Assembly (NCBI GenBank): GCA_021798985.1
Contig: JAJZBI010000031.1
Coordinates: 1 to 40,161, forward strand
Length of the DNA: 40,161 nt
Origin: Actinomycetes bacterium
GTDB taxonomy: Bacteria; Actinomycetota; Acidimicrobiia; Acidimicrobiales; Bog-793
Direction: 5' to 3'
The first letter of the stretch is position 1, and each line of letters opens with the position of its first letter. A program made the position numbers and the translations under genes. Of this stretch, positions 1 to 7,341 are shown piece after piece. The notes under the pieces are model-generated. The model saw only the letters and a list, made by a program, of their open reading frames with translations, did no database searches and was not told the DNA's origin.

Positions 1-168
1 CCAGTCGAGTAATCCCAGGTCACAGCGTCGCGTAGTAACACGACCCCTTGGCCCTCTCGCTGCCATTCTCCCAGCTCATGTCCCACTTTCGGGGCGCCCG
101 CATGCCTACCAGCTCCGGAAGTCCGGTACGAGTACCGCACCTTTCGCCGGGACGGCTCGAGCCTGTGG

Positions 169-1614
169 GTGCGCACCGAGATCCGCGTCGTAGAGGGCGA
201 GCATGGGGAGGATGTGCTCGAGGTCACCGCCGTCGACGTGCACCAGACCAAGCTCATCGAGCTCGAGGTGTCGCGCCTGCTGCTCATCGACGCCCTCACC
301 GGGCTCGCCAGCCGGCGCGGCCTGGAGCAGGCCTGGGAGGAGCGCTGTGCTGAGGGCGCCGCTCGGATGGCGGGCGAGGCGGAGGCCGAGCCGCCCCAGG
401 CCTGGGCCGTGCTCGCCCAGATCGACATCGACCGCTTCGGGGTCGTGAACGCCGGGCTCGGCATGGTCGCCGGCGATGAGATGCTCCGGGTGATCGGCGA
501 GCGGCTGCGCGCGCTGGCAGGCGAGGGGGCGACCGTCGCCCGGATGGGGGCGGACGACTTCGTCGTGCTGGTGAGCGGCTTGGCGACCATGGCCGACGCC
601 TACGCGCTCGCCGTTCAGCTGGTGGGATCAGGCGCCGAGCCGGTGCGCATCGGCGTCCGCGACGTCTACAGCACCGTGAGCGTCGGGGCGACGTTGCTCG
701 AGCAGCGTGCGTTCGGCTCCGGGGCACGCCTCGACGAGCACCTCGCCGAGGCCCATGTTGCCCTCCGGGCGGCCAAGGCGCGCAATGGGAACTGCGTCGA
801 GCTGTTCGCCGAGGGCATGCGCGCGGCCGCGCAGTCGAACATCGAGACCCACAGCGCGCTGCGACACGGGATCGAAGCGCGCCAATTCGTCCTGCACTAC
901 CAGCCCATTGTCGACCTTGAGACGCGCGAAGTGGTCGGGGCGGAGGCGCTGGTGCGCTGGCAGCACCCGACCCGTGGGCTGCTCCTGCCCTCGGAGTTCA
1001 TCCCACTCGCCGAGGAGACTGGCGCCATCGTGGAGCTCGGCGACTATGTCATCGAGGAGGCCTGCCGGGCGGCCGCCCGCTGGCCCGCGGGCCCGCGGGG
1101 AGAGCTCACCGTGGCGGTGAACCTCTCGGCGCGTCAGCTCCTGTCGCCCGAGCTCGTCACGCGGATCAGCCGAGCGCTCGAGTCCTCAGGCCTTGCCCCC
1201 GAGCGCCTCGTGCTCGAGATCACCGAGACGTCGGTCATCTACGACCTCGACGGAGCCGGCTGGACGCTCCGTCTGCTCGCCGAGATGGGCGTGCACTTCG
1301 CGCTCGACGACTTCGGGACCGGCTACTCGTCCCTCGCTTACCTCGTCCAGCTGCCGATCGACCGCGTCAAGGTCGATCGGAGCCTCGTGGCGGGCCTGCC
1401 CCGCACATCGGGCAGCCAGGCGGTCATCGCCGGAGTGGTCGGGATGACACGGGCGATGGGCTTCCACGTCATCGCTGAGGGAGTCGAGACCGAGGATCAG
1501 ATCGACGCCCTCAACGGGCTGGCTTGCCACCTCGCGCAGGGCTTCTTGTTCTCCCCACCGGTGAGCGAGCGGCGCTTCTTACGGCTCGCGACCCGGCAGT
1601 CGCCGGTGGGCTGA
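169..1614 (+). CDS. GGDEF-EAL protein, likely c-di-GMP phosphodiesterase
   Basis: Cyclic-di-GMP signalling protein. A stretch just before the GTG at 169 still reads like the end of a PAS/PAC domain (YEYRTFRRDGSSLWVRTEIR), and that frame is open back to a stop at 10-12, so the true start and the N-terminal sensor are uncertain. The diguanylate-cyclase domain has GADDF (residues 127-131) where GGDEF is expected, so cyclase activity is probably lost. The EAL domain looks complete: EAL at residues 259-261 (GAEALVRW), NLSARQL, LEITET, the DDFGTGYSSL loop, KVDRSLV, AEGVET and the closing QGFLFSPP. From family knowledge this fits a membrane-free phosphodiesterase that hydrolyses c-di-GMP, with the degenerate GGDEF possibly binding GTP as a regulator. 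It converges with the divIVA-like gene, 3' ends directly abutting. Confidence 0.88.
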   Translation: MRTEIRVVEGEHGEDVLEVTAVDVHQTKLIELEVSRLLLIDALTGLASRRGLEQAWEERCAEGAARMAGEAEAEPPQAWAVLAQIDIDRFGVVNAGLGMVAGDEMLRVIGERLRALAGEGATVARMGADDFVVLVSGLATMADAYALAVQLVGSGAEPVRIGVRDVYSTVSVGATLLEQRAFGSGARLDEHLAEAHVALRAAKARNGNCVELFAEGMRAAAQSNIETHSALRHGIEARQFVLHYQPIVDLETREVVGAEALVRWQHPTRGLLLPSEFIPLAEETGAIVELGDYVIEEACRAAARWPAGPRGELTVAVNLSARQLLSPELVTRISRALESSGLAPERLVLEITETSVIYDLDGAGWTLRLLAEMGVHFALDDFGTGYSSLAYLVQLPIDRVKVDRSLVAGLPRTSGSQAVIAGVVGMTRAMGFHVIAEGVETEDQIDALNGLACHLAQGFLFSPPVSERRFLRLATRQSPVG

Positions 1615-2685
1615 CTACTCCTCGTCGAAGTCGAAGACCCCGGCGACCGAGCCGCCGTCCTGCCCCGCGTCCTCGCTGGGCTCCCCGGCGACTTGCTCGT
1701 CGTCCTCGAGCCGGCGGACGGTTGCCTCGTCCTCGGCACGCGTCTCTGAGACGAGCGCGCCGAGCGAGCGCACAGAGACCGTGGCGGTCTCCTCGTGCAG
1801 GTGCTCGCGGTGCGAGTCGACGTCGCGGTCCTCCTCGGGGCGCGCCGTGGCAGCGGTGGGGGCGGCGATCGTCGGCACCCGCACCGTCGGGGCCGACGAC
1901 GGCGGCTCGTGACGGGCTGGCTCGCGGACGTGCTCGTCGTCGGCCTTCAGCGCGGCGAGCACCTCGTCGCTGCGGCGCGCGGCGCCCCGCTCTGGACGGG
2001 CCGGAGCATCGGCGCGCGGGTCGGCCGGTGGCCCGACACTTGGGGGTGGGGCGAGGTCGAGCCCGGCGAGCGCCTCGGGATGGCCGACCGGCGGGGGAAC
2101 GCGCACCGGTGAGTCGCCGACGGTCGCCTCGATGAGCTCCTTGACGCGCATGAGCTCGCTGAGCGCGGCTCGCCGCTGCTCGTGGAGGTAGCTCACCTGG
2201 GCGACGGCACGGCCGCGGTCCTCCTCCAGGCGGGCGAGGTAGGCCTTGCGGCGGCGCTCGATCTCCTCGTCGATCTGCTGTGCCCGCTCCTCGGCGGTCT
2301 TCACGATCTCCTCGGCCTCGCTCGTCGCTCGGTCGCGCAGCTCGGTCACCTCCTGCTCGGCCGCCTGGCGCAGGGCGTAGGCGCCTTCCCACGCCTCCTG
2401 GAGGATCCGCTGCACCCGCTCGCCGAGCGTGTCCAGCGAGGGGGCCTGGGGGGAGCGGTCCTCGCTCTCGAGGACCGCCACGCGCCGGTGCAGCTCGCGG
2501 AGCTGGCCGACGGCGGCCGCCAGGCGCCGTTCGGCGTCCGAGGCCCGGTGCTCGGCCGCCTCGAGGCGCCGCTGCTGGTCGGCGACGTAGTGGTCGACCT
2601 GCTCGGGGTCGTAGCCGCCGCGCCGATAGGCCCCAAAGAGCGGGGTCGTCTTGTTCGCCTCGGCGTGCGCGCCTTCCTGGTCCAT
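1615..2685 (-). CDS. DivIVA-like coiled-coil protein
   Basis: A 356-residue protein that starts MDQEGAH at an ATG preceded by GGAG. The N-terminus carries a DivIVA-type segment (PLFGAYRRGGYDPEQVDHYV, residues about 16-35), followed by about 150 residues of charged coiled coil (two blocks, about 37-80 and 85-190). The C-terminal tail is long, proline- and acid-rich and probably disordered, and ends FDFDEE. DivIVA/Wag31 relatives sit at curved membrane and organise polar growth or septation in actinobacteria. The RGYDPEQVD motif is the main evidence; the tail is not conserved in the family and its function is unknown. It is transcribed away from tldD across a 250-bp divergent spacer. Confidence 0.75.
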   Translation of the reverse strand: MDQEGAHAEANKTTPLFGAYRRGGYDPEQVDHYVADQQRRLEAAEHRASDAERRLAAAVGQLRELHRRVAVLESEDRSPQAPSLDTLGERVQRILQEAWEGAYALRQAAEQEVTELRDRATSEAEEIVKTAEERAQQIDEEIERRRKAYLARLEEDRGRAVAQVSYLHEQRRAALSELMRVKELIEATVGDSPVRVPPPVGHPEALAGLDLAPPPSVGPPADPRADAPARPERGAARRSDEVLAALKADDEHVREPARHEPPSSAPTVRVPTIAAPTAATARPEEDRDVDSHREHLHEETATVSVRSLGALVSETRAEDEATVRRLEDDEQVAGEPSEDAGQDGGSVAGVFDFDEE

Positions 2686-2936
2686 CTCCAACCCCCGGGT
2701 CTCTTGCGGGCCTGTTGTTCGTTGCGCTCGAGCCGACCACGAGCATGCGATCGCGCCTGATGGTAGCCAGGTGAGGCCGACAACTGGGGGATGGTAGGCA
2801 AGCCACGCGGGATGAAGATGCAACTGGTGTGTAGTCAGATATCGGTGAGGCGGCGCACAGGGTCCCGACCGGTACGCTGCCTCGGCCGGCGCTGCGCTCG
2901 GCAGAAGGAGGCAAGTGACGTGGGCAAGGTGGCCCT

Positions 2937-4346
2937 GTGACCGCCGACACGCTGCTCGTCGAGCCGGCGGCCGTCGAGGCGGCGATCGCCCGCGCGCTGA
3001 GCGGTGGCGCCGAGTTCGCCGAGGTGTTCGTCGAGGACCGCCGTTCGGTGGCGATCGGTCTGGACGACCGCAAGGTCGAGCAGCTCTCGACGGGGCGGGA
3101 CCGCGGCGCGGGGATCCGCGTCATCGCCGGCGAGACCACCGGCTTCGCGCACACCGCCGATCTCAGCGAGGCGGGACTGCTGGCTGCCGCGGAGGCCGCC
3201 GCCGCCGTCGCCCGCACGGGCAGTGGAAGGACGCGGCGCGTCGCGCTCGAGGGCCGGCGCGCCGGGGCGCTCTCCGCGGCGACCGTCGCGCCCGAGAGCG
3301 TGTCGAAGGCCGACAAGGTCGAGCTGCTGCGCCGTGCTGACGAGGCGGCTCGGGCGAGCGGCGGGGAGATCGTGCAGGTCTCAGCCGGCTACGGCGACAG
3401 CCGCCGACGCATCCTTGTGGCCAACTCCGACGGGCTGCTCGTGAGCGATGACCAGGTGCGGGTCCGCTTCGGCGTTAGCTGCGTCGCGTCGGGGGACTCG
3501 GGGCTGCAGACCGGCTACGAGAGCCTCGCGCTCACCGTCGGGTTCGACCTCTTCGATCGCTACGACGTCGAAGAGGTCGCCGAGCAGGCGGCGCGCCAGG
3601 CCCTCAGCAAGCTCACCGCCCGCCCGGCGCCCTCCGGTGTTGTCCCCGTGGTGATCGAGCGCGGTTCGGGCGGCGTGTTGTTCCACGAGGCCTGCGGGCA
3701 CGGGCTCGAGGCGGACCACATCGCCAAGGACGCCTCCGCTTTTGCCGGTCGCGTCGGCCAGATGGTCGCCAGCCCGCTCGTCACCCTCGTCGACGACGGG
3801 ACGGTCGCCGAGCAGTGGGGCACCGCGGCGATCGACGACGAGGGACGAGCCAGCCAACGCAACGTCCTCATCGAGGACGGCGTGCTCACGGACTACCTCT
3901 GGGACCATCTGCGGGCTCGCAAGGAGGGGCGCTCCTCGTCGGGCAACGGGCGCCGCCAGAGCTACCAGCACCTGCCGATGGTGCGGATGACCAATACCTT
4001 CCTGCTCGCCGGCAAGGAAGACCCCGACGAGCTCGTCGCGCAGACCCCCTACGGGATCTACGTGGCAAAGCTCGGTGGCGGCCAGGTCAACACGGCAACC
4101 GGCGACTTCGTGTTCGGCATGACCGAGGCGTACCTCATCGAAGACGGGCACCTCACCCAGCCGCTGCGCAACGCCAACCTGATCGGCAACGGCCCCGAGG
4201 TGCTGACGCGGATCGACGCGGTGGCCAACGACTTCGCGATGTCGCCTGGGAGCTGCGGCAAGGACGGCCAGAGCGTTCCGGTGGGCTGCGGGCAGCCCAC
4301 GCTGCGCGTCACCGGCATCACCGTCGGGGGCACCGCCGATGCCTGA
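2937..4346 (+). CDS. tldD: TldD, metalloprotease subunit
   Basis: A 469-residue member of the TldD/PmbA (U62) family, normal in length. The zinc site HEACGH is visible (H250, E251, H254) within the segment LFHEACGHGLEADHIAKDAS, and the C-terminal NANLIGNGPEVLTRID and CGKDGQSVPVGCGQP stretches are typical of the catalytic TldD subunit. The family forms a TldD-TldE heterodimer that cuts unfolded peptides and matures some peptide antibiotics. The GTG start is the first possible in this frame after an upstream stop. The end overlaps the start of tldE by 8 bases (ATGCCTGA), so the two are translationally coupled. Confidence 0.95.
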   Translation: MTADTLLVEPAAVEAAIARALSGGAEFAEVFVEDRRSVAIGLDDRKVEQLSTGRDRGAGIRVIAGETTGFAHTADLSEAGLLAAAEAAAAVARTGSGRTRRVALEGRRAGALSAATVAPESVSKADKVELLRRADEAARASGGEIVQVSAGYGDSRRRILVANSDGLLVSDDQVRVRFGVSCVASGDSGLQTGYESLALTVGFDLFDRYDVEEVAEQAARQALSKLTARPAPSGVVPVVIERGSGGVLFHEACGHGLEADHIAKDASAFAGRVGQMVASPLVTLVDDGTVAEQWGTAAIDDEGRASQRNVLIEDGVLTDYLWDHLRARKEGRSSSGNGRRQSYQHLPMVRMTNTFLLAGKEDPDELVAQTPYGIYVAKLGGGQVNTATGDFVFGMTEAYLIEDGHLTQPLRNANLIGNGPEVLTRIDAVANDFAMSPGSCGKDGQSVPVGCGQPTLRVTGITVGGTADA

Positions 4347-5682
4347 GCTCGACGCCCTCGTCGAGGCGGTCGCTGCCGCAGCTCGGCCCGGCGAGCAGGT
4401 CGAGGCATACGCCTCTTGGCGCCGCGACACCGACGTGCGCGTCTTTGCCGGCGAGATCGAGCAGCTGGCGACGGCCGAGTCGGCAGGCATCGGGGTCCGC
4501 GTCATCACCGGCGGCCGCCAGGGGTTCGCCTACGTCGGGGCGATCGAGGAGAGCGCGGGGCGCGAGGCGCTCGACGCGGCGCGCGAGAACGCGCCCTTCG
4601 CCTCGCCCGATGAGCACCTCGCGCTGGCGCTCCCCGACGCCGTCGCCCCGGCCTGCCTCGCCCTGTGGCGCCCAGGCGTGGCGTCCACGCCGACGGCCGC
4701 CAAGGTGGCCATGGCGCTCGACCTCGACCGGCGGACCCGTGCGGCCGACCCGAGGATCCGCCAGGTGGTCTCCTCTGACTACTCCGACGGCGACGGGGAG
4801 TGGGCGGTCGCCTCCTCGACGGGGGTCCGCGCCTCGAGCCGCCGCACGACGTCCTCGCTCTCGGTCTCGGTGCTCGCCGGGGAGGGGGAGGAGACCCAGG
4901 GGGCGGGCGGCTACAGCGTGGGCCGAAGCCCGGAGGAGCTCGACGTCGATGTCGCCTCGAGCGACGCCATCGAGCGCGCGGTCCGCCTGCTCGGTGCCCG
5001 CAAGCCGAAGAGCCAGCGCCTCACCGTCGTGCTCGACCGCCGGGTGACGGCGACGCTGCTCTCGGTCCTTGCCGGGACGCTCTCGGGCGAAGAGGTGGCG
5101 CGGGGCCGCTCGATGTTCGCGGGGCGCCTCGGGGAACAGGTCGGCGTGGAGGGCCTGAGCCTCGTGGAGGACCCGACCAACCCGCTCGCCTTTGGCGCCG
5201 CGGCCTTTGACGCCGAGGGCCTCGCGTGCCGTGCGACGCCGCTCATCGAGGGCGGGCGGCTGTCCGCCTACCTCTACAACACCTACGCCGGACGCCTGGT
5301 CGGCACCGCCTCGACTGCCTCCGCGGTCCGCGGCGGATTCTCGACGCCACCAGGCGTCGGTGCCCGGGCGCTTGCGATCGAGCCGGGCACGACCGACGTC
5401 GCCACGCTGCTCGCCGAGGTCGGTGACGGACTGTTCGTGCAGTCGATCTCGGGCGTGCATTCCGGCGTGAACCGCGTGAGCGGCGACTTTTCGGTCGGCG
5501 TCCAGGGCTGCATGCTTCGCGACGGCGCCTTCAGCGAACCGGTTCGCGAGGCGACCATCGCCTCCGCGGTGCAGCGCATGCTGCTCGGCGTCGTCGCGAT
5601 CGCCGACGATGTCGAGTGGCTGCCCGGCCCCGCGGCCGGCGTCACCTTGGCGATCGCCGACGTCGCGCTGAGCGGCCGCTGA
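4339..5682 (+). CDS. tldE: TldE/PmbA, non-catalytic partner of TldD
   Basis: A 447-residue TldD/PmbA-family protein lacking the HExxxH motif, as expected for the TldE (PmbA) subunit. Characteristic stretches are the N-terminal VEAYASWRRDTDVRVFAGEIEQ, RASSRRTTSSLSVSVLAGEG, VVLDRRVTATLLSVLAGTLSGE and the C-terminal SGVNRVSGDFSVGVQG. It overlaps tldD by 8 bases, which fits equal expression of the two halves of the heterodimer. The start is the ATG inside the tldD stop region. Nothing unusual is visible. Confidence 0.94.
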   Translation: MPELDALVEAVAAAARPGEQVEAYASWRRDTDVRVFAGEIEQLATAESAGIGVRVITGGRQGFAYVGAIEESAGREALDAARENAPFASPDEHLALALPDAVAPACLALWRPGVASTPTAAKVAMALDLDRRTRAADPRIRQVVSSDYSDGDGEWAVASSTGVRASSRRTTSSLSVSVLAGEGEETQGAGGYSVGRSPEELDVDVASSDAIERAVRLLGARKPKSQRLTVVLDRRVTATLLSVLAGTLSGEEVARGRSMFAGRLGEQVGVEGLSLVEDPTNPLAFGAAAFDAEGLACRATPLIEGGRLSAYLYNTYAGRLVGTASTASAVRGGFSTPPGVGARALAIEPGTTDVATLLAEVGDGLFVQSISGVHSGVNRVSGDFSVGVQGCMLRDGAFSEPVREATIASAVQRMLLGVVAIADDVEWLPGPAAGVTLAIADVALSGR

Positions 5683-5704
5683 CCTCCCGGCCCCTCCGGT
5701 GGCC

Positions 5705-6028
5705 TCAGCTCGCCGCGCTGGCCGGCGCCGGGCTCGTCGTGCTCGTGGTGCTGGGGGTGGCAGCCGGGGCGCTGTCGCTCTTTGGCGGCTCGGCCGGCGC
5801 CGACGCGCCGTCGGAGGCCGCCGGCTGCTTGGCGCCGCCACTTGAGGAGCCGTTGCGGTTATCGGTCTTGTAAAAGCCGCTGCCCTTGAAGACGATGCCG
5901 ACGGCCCCGAACACCTTGCGGAGCTCGCCGCCGCAGTTGGGGCAGGTCGTGATGGCCGGGTCGCTGAAGGCCTGGACAGCCTCGAGATGCTGGCCACACT
6001 GCTTGCAGGCGTACTCATAGGTGGGCAT
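5705..6028 (-). CDS. FmdB-family zinc-ribbon protein
   Basis: A 107-residue protein beginning MPTYEYACKQCGQHLEAVQ, with a second CPNC pair (CPNCGG, about residue 37). Together these form the small zinc ribbon of the FmdB/CxxC_CxxC_SSSS regulatory family. The ribbon is followed by KVFGAVGIVFKGSGFYKTDNR, also typical, and then by a low-complexity Ser/Ala/Pro tail. The ATG is chosen because it starts the conserved MPTYEY and has GGGAG seven bases upstream. A perfect CIRCE repeat lies 27 bases upstream, suggesting HrcA heat-shock control. The biochemical role of the family is poorly known. Its 3' end faces tldE with a 22-bp gap. Confidence 0.9.
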   Translation of the reverse strand: MPTYEYACKQCGQHLEAVQAFSDPAITTCPNCGGELRKVFGAVGIVFKGSGFYKTDNRNGSSSGGAKQPAASDGASAPAEPPKSDSAPAATPSTTSTTSPAPASAAS

Positions 6029-6055
6029 GGATGAACTCCCGGGTCCTCGGTGCGC

Positions 6056-6082
6056 TTGGCACTCTCGGCTTTCGAGTGCCAA
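6056..6082. promoter_or_regulatory. CIRCE-type HrcA operator
   Basis: The sequence shows TTGGCACTC, nine bases, then GAGTGCCAA: a perfect 9-bp inverted repeat with a 9-bp spacer. The known CIRCE consensus is TTAGCACTC-N9-GAGTGCTAA, and the one differing pair (G/C for A/T) is compensated. It lies 27 bases before the fmdB start on the minus strand and 57 bases before moaC on the plus strand. HrcA is known to repress groE and dnaK operons through this element; control of fmdB is inferred here from position. Confidence 0.85.
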
Positions 6083-6125
6083 TCATACCGGGCGCGCGGC
6101 TCCACGGACCGGAGGCCGAGCCGCG

Positions 6126-6131
6126 TAGACT
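6126..6131 (+). promoter_or_regulatory. Possible -10 box for leaderless moaC
   Basis: TAGACT lies eight bases before the GTG of moaC, where no Shine-Dalgarno sequence is seen. This spacing fits a leaderless transcript, common in actinobacteria. No convincing -35 hexamer is visible, so this is tentative. Confidence 0.35.
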
Positions 6132-6139
6132 ACGGCGCA

Positions 6140-6631
6140 GTGTCTGAACATCTCCTCACCGACCTCGACCCCCTGGGCCGGGCCCGGATGGTCGACGTCG
6201 CGCCGAGGGAAGCGACCCACCGGCGGGCGCTCGCCCGCTGCAGGGTGACGATGCTCCCCGAGACCACCGCCAAGGTGGCGAGCAACGCGATCACCAAGGG
6301 CGACGTGCTTGCCGCGGCGCGAGTTGCGGGTATCCAGGCCGCCAAGCGCGCGGCCGACCTGATCCCGCTGTGCCACCCCCTGCTCGTCGGCAGCGTCGCC
6401 GTGAGCTTCACCATCGGCGACGACTACGTCGGTGTCGAGAGCCAGGTCGAGACGTTCGACCGCGCTGGGGTGGAGATGGAGGCGCTCACCGCCTGCGCGA
6501 TCGCGGCGCTGACCGTCTATGACATGTGCAAGTCGGCCGACCGCACGATGTCGATCGGCGAGCTGTGCCTCTGGGAGAAGACGGGCGGGCGCTCGGGGAG
6601 CTGGCGCCGCCTCGACGGCGCTCCGCTGTGA
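6140..6631 (+). CDS. moaC: MoaC, cyclic pyranopterin monophosphate synthase
   Basis: Molybdenum cofactor synthesis enzyme that, after MoaA, converts 3',8-cyclo-GTP to cyclic pyranopterin monophosphate. The 163-residue length is normal. Family stretches are MVDVAPREATHRRALARC, the KGDVLAAARVAGIQAAKRA helix, IPLCHPLLVGSVAV, GVEMEALTACAIAALTVYDM and the active-site segment KSADRTMSIG. The GTG start gives SEHLLTDLDPLGRARMVDV, a usual MoaC N-terminus; longer starts would extend into the CIRCE region. No other molybdopterin genes are adjacent. It is divergent from fmdB. Confidence 0.95.
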   Translation: MSEHLLTDLDPLGRARMVDVAPREATHRRALARCRVTMLPETTAKVASNAITKGDVLAAARVAGIQAAKRAADLIPLCHPLLVGSVAVSFTIGDDYVGVESQVETFDRAGVEMEALTACAIAALTVYDMCKSADRTMSIGELCLWEKTGGRSGSWRRLDGAPL

Positions 6632-6783
6632 GCACGCGCGAGCACTGAGCCAGCGCCGGTTCTGGCCGCGGAGATCTCCTTGATCTCGGGCAGGGCGGCG
6701 TTGACGGTCGCGTGACTATCCCCCCGCGGCGAGCGAAGAGCAACTAGCTTCAGGCCAACCCGTCCTGAACGGCGGACGCGGAG

Positions 6784-7341
6784 GTGTCGCTGGTGCTGGT
6801 TGTCGTGCTCTTGATCGTGTGGGTGGTGGCGCTCGCGCCCTTCGCCCTTCGCAAGCGTCACGAGTGGGCGCGAGGTGCTTCGATCAATCGCTTTGGTGAG
6901 CAGCGGCGCGCCTTTCGGACCCGTTACGCGGCCTACGCCCTTCCCGTGACGCCGGCCGGCCGTGCCCTGGAGGACGACGACCCTGCCGCCCGCGAGGCGC
7001 GCCGTGACGCGCTGCGCGTCGAGCGCCAGCGGATCCGTCGGCTGCGGGCGCGGCGCCGGGTCGTGCTGACCCGGCTGTGCCTCGGGGTCGTCGGGAGCTT
7101 CGTGCTCGGAGCGATCCCTCCGCTGCACGCCCTTTGGGACTTGTCCTTCGTTGGCATGTTCGCCGCTATCGCCTACGGGGCGGCGATCGTGCGCCTGGCA
7201 CGTGACGAGGAATACCGGCTCAACCGCCCGGTGCACCCGGTGGTCGCGCCCCCAGCCCGCCAAGAGGCGCGTCCTGGCGGCGTTGTCGTGCCCCTCCGCC
7301 CGGTGCGGCCGGCATTCGTCATCGTCGAGGCGACGTCCTAG
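6784..7341 (+). CDS. Small membrane protein of unknown function
   Basis: A 185-residue protein that I do not recognise by name. It begins with a hydrophobic helix (LVLVVVLLIVWVVALAPFAL, residues 3-22). A basic, charged middle follows (FGEQRRAFRTRYAAYALP..., then an Arg-rich helix), then two more hydrophobic segments (about 95-115 and 120-137) and a proline-rich tail. The layout suggests an inner-membrane protein with a cytoplasmic basic loop between helices. The GTG start is preceded by GCGGAG. It converges with the FUSC gene, the two stop codons abutting. Similar small proteins are common next to housekeeping genes in high-GC actinobacteria, but that is only an impression. Confidence 0.7.
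   Translation: MSLVLVVVLLIVWVVALAPFALRKRHEWARGASINRFGEQRRAFRTRYAAYALPVTPAGRALEDDDPAAREARRDALRVERQRIRRLRARRRVVLTRLCLGVVGSFVLGAIPPLHALWDLSFVGMFAAIAYGAAIVRLARDEEYRLNRPVHPVVAPPARQEARPGGVVVPLRPVRPAFVIVEATS

Noticed and set aside
1511-3316. A 601-codon minus-strand frame overlapping the divIVA-like gene and tldD
   Set aside because: It is Arg/Pro-rich and crosses two well-supported genes in other frames.
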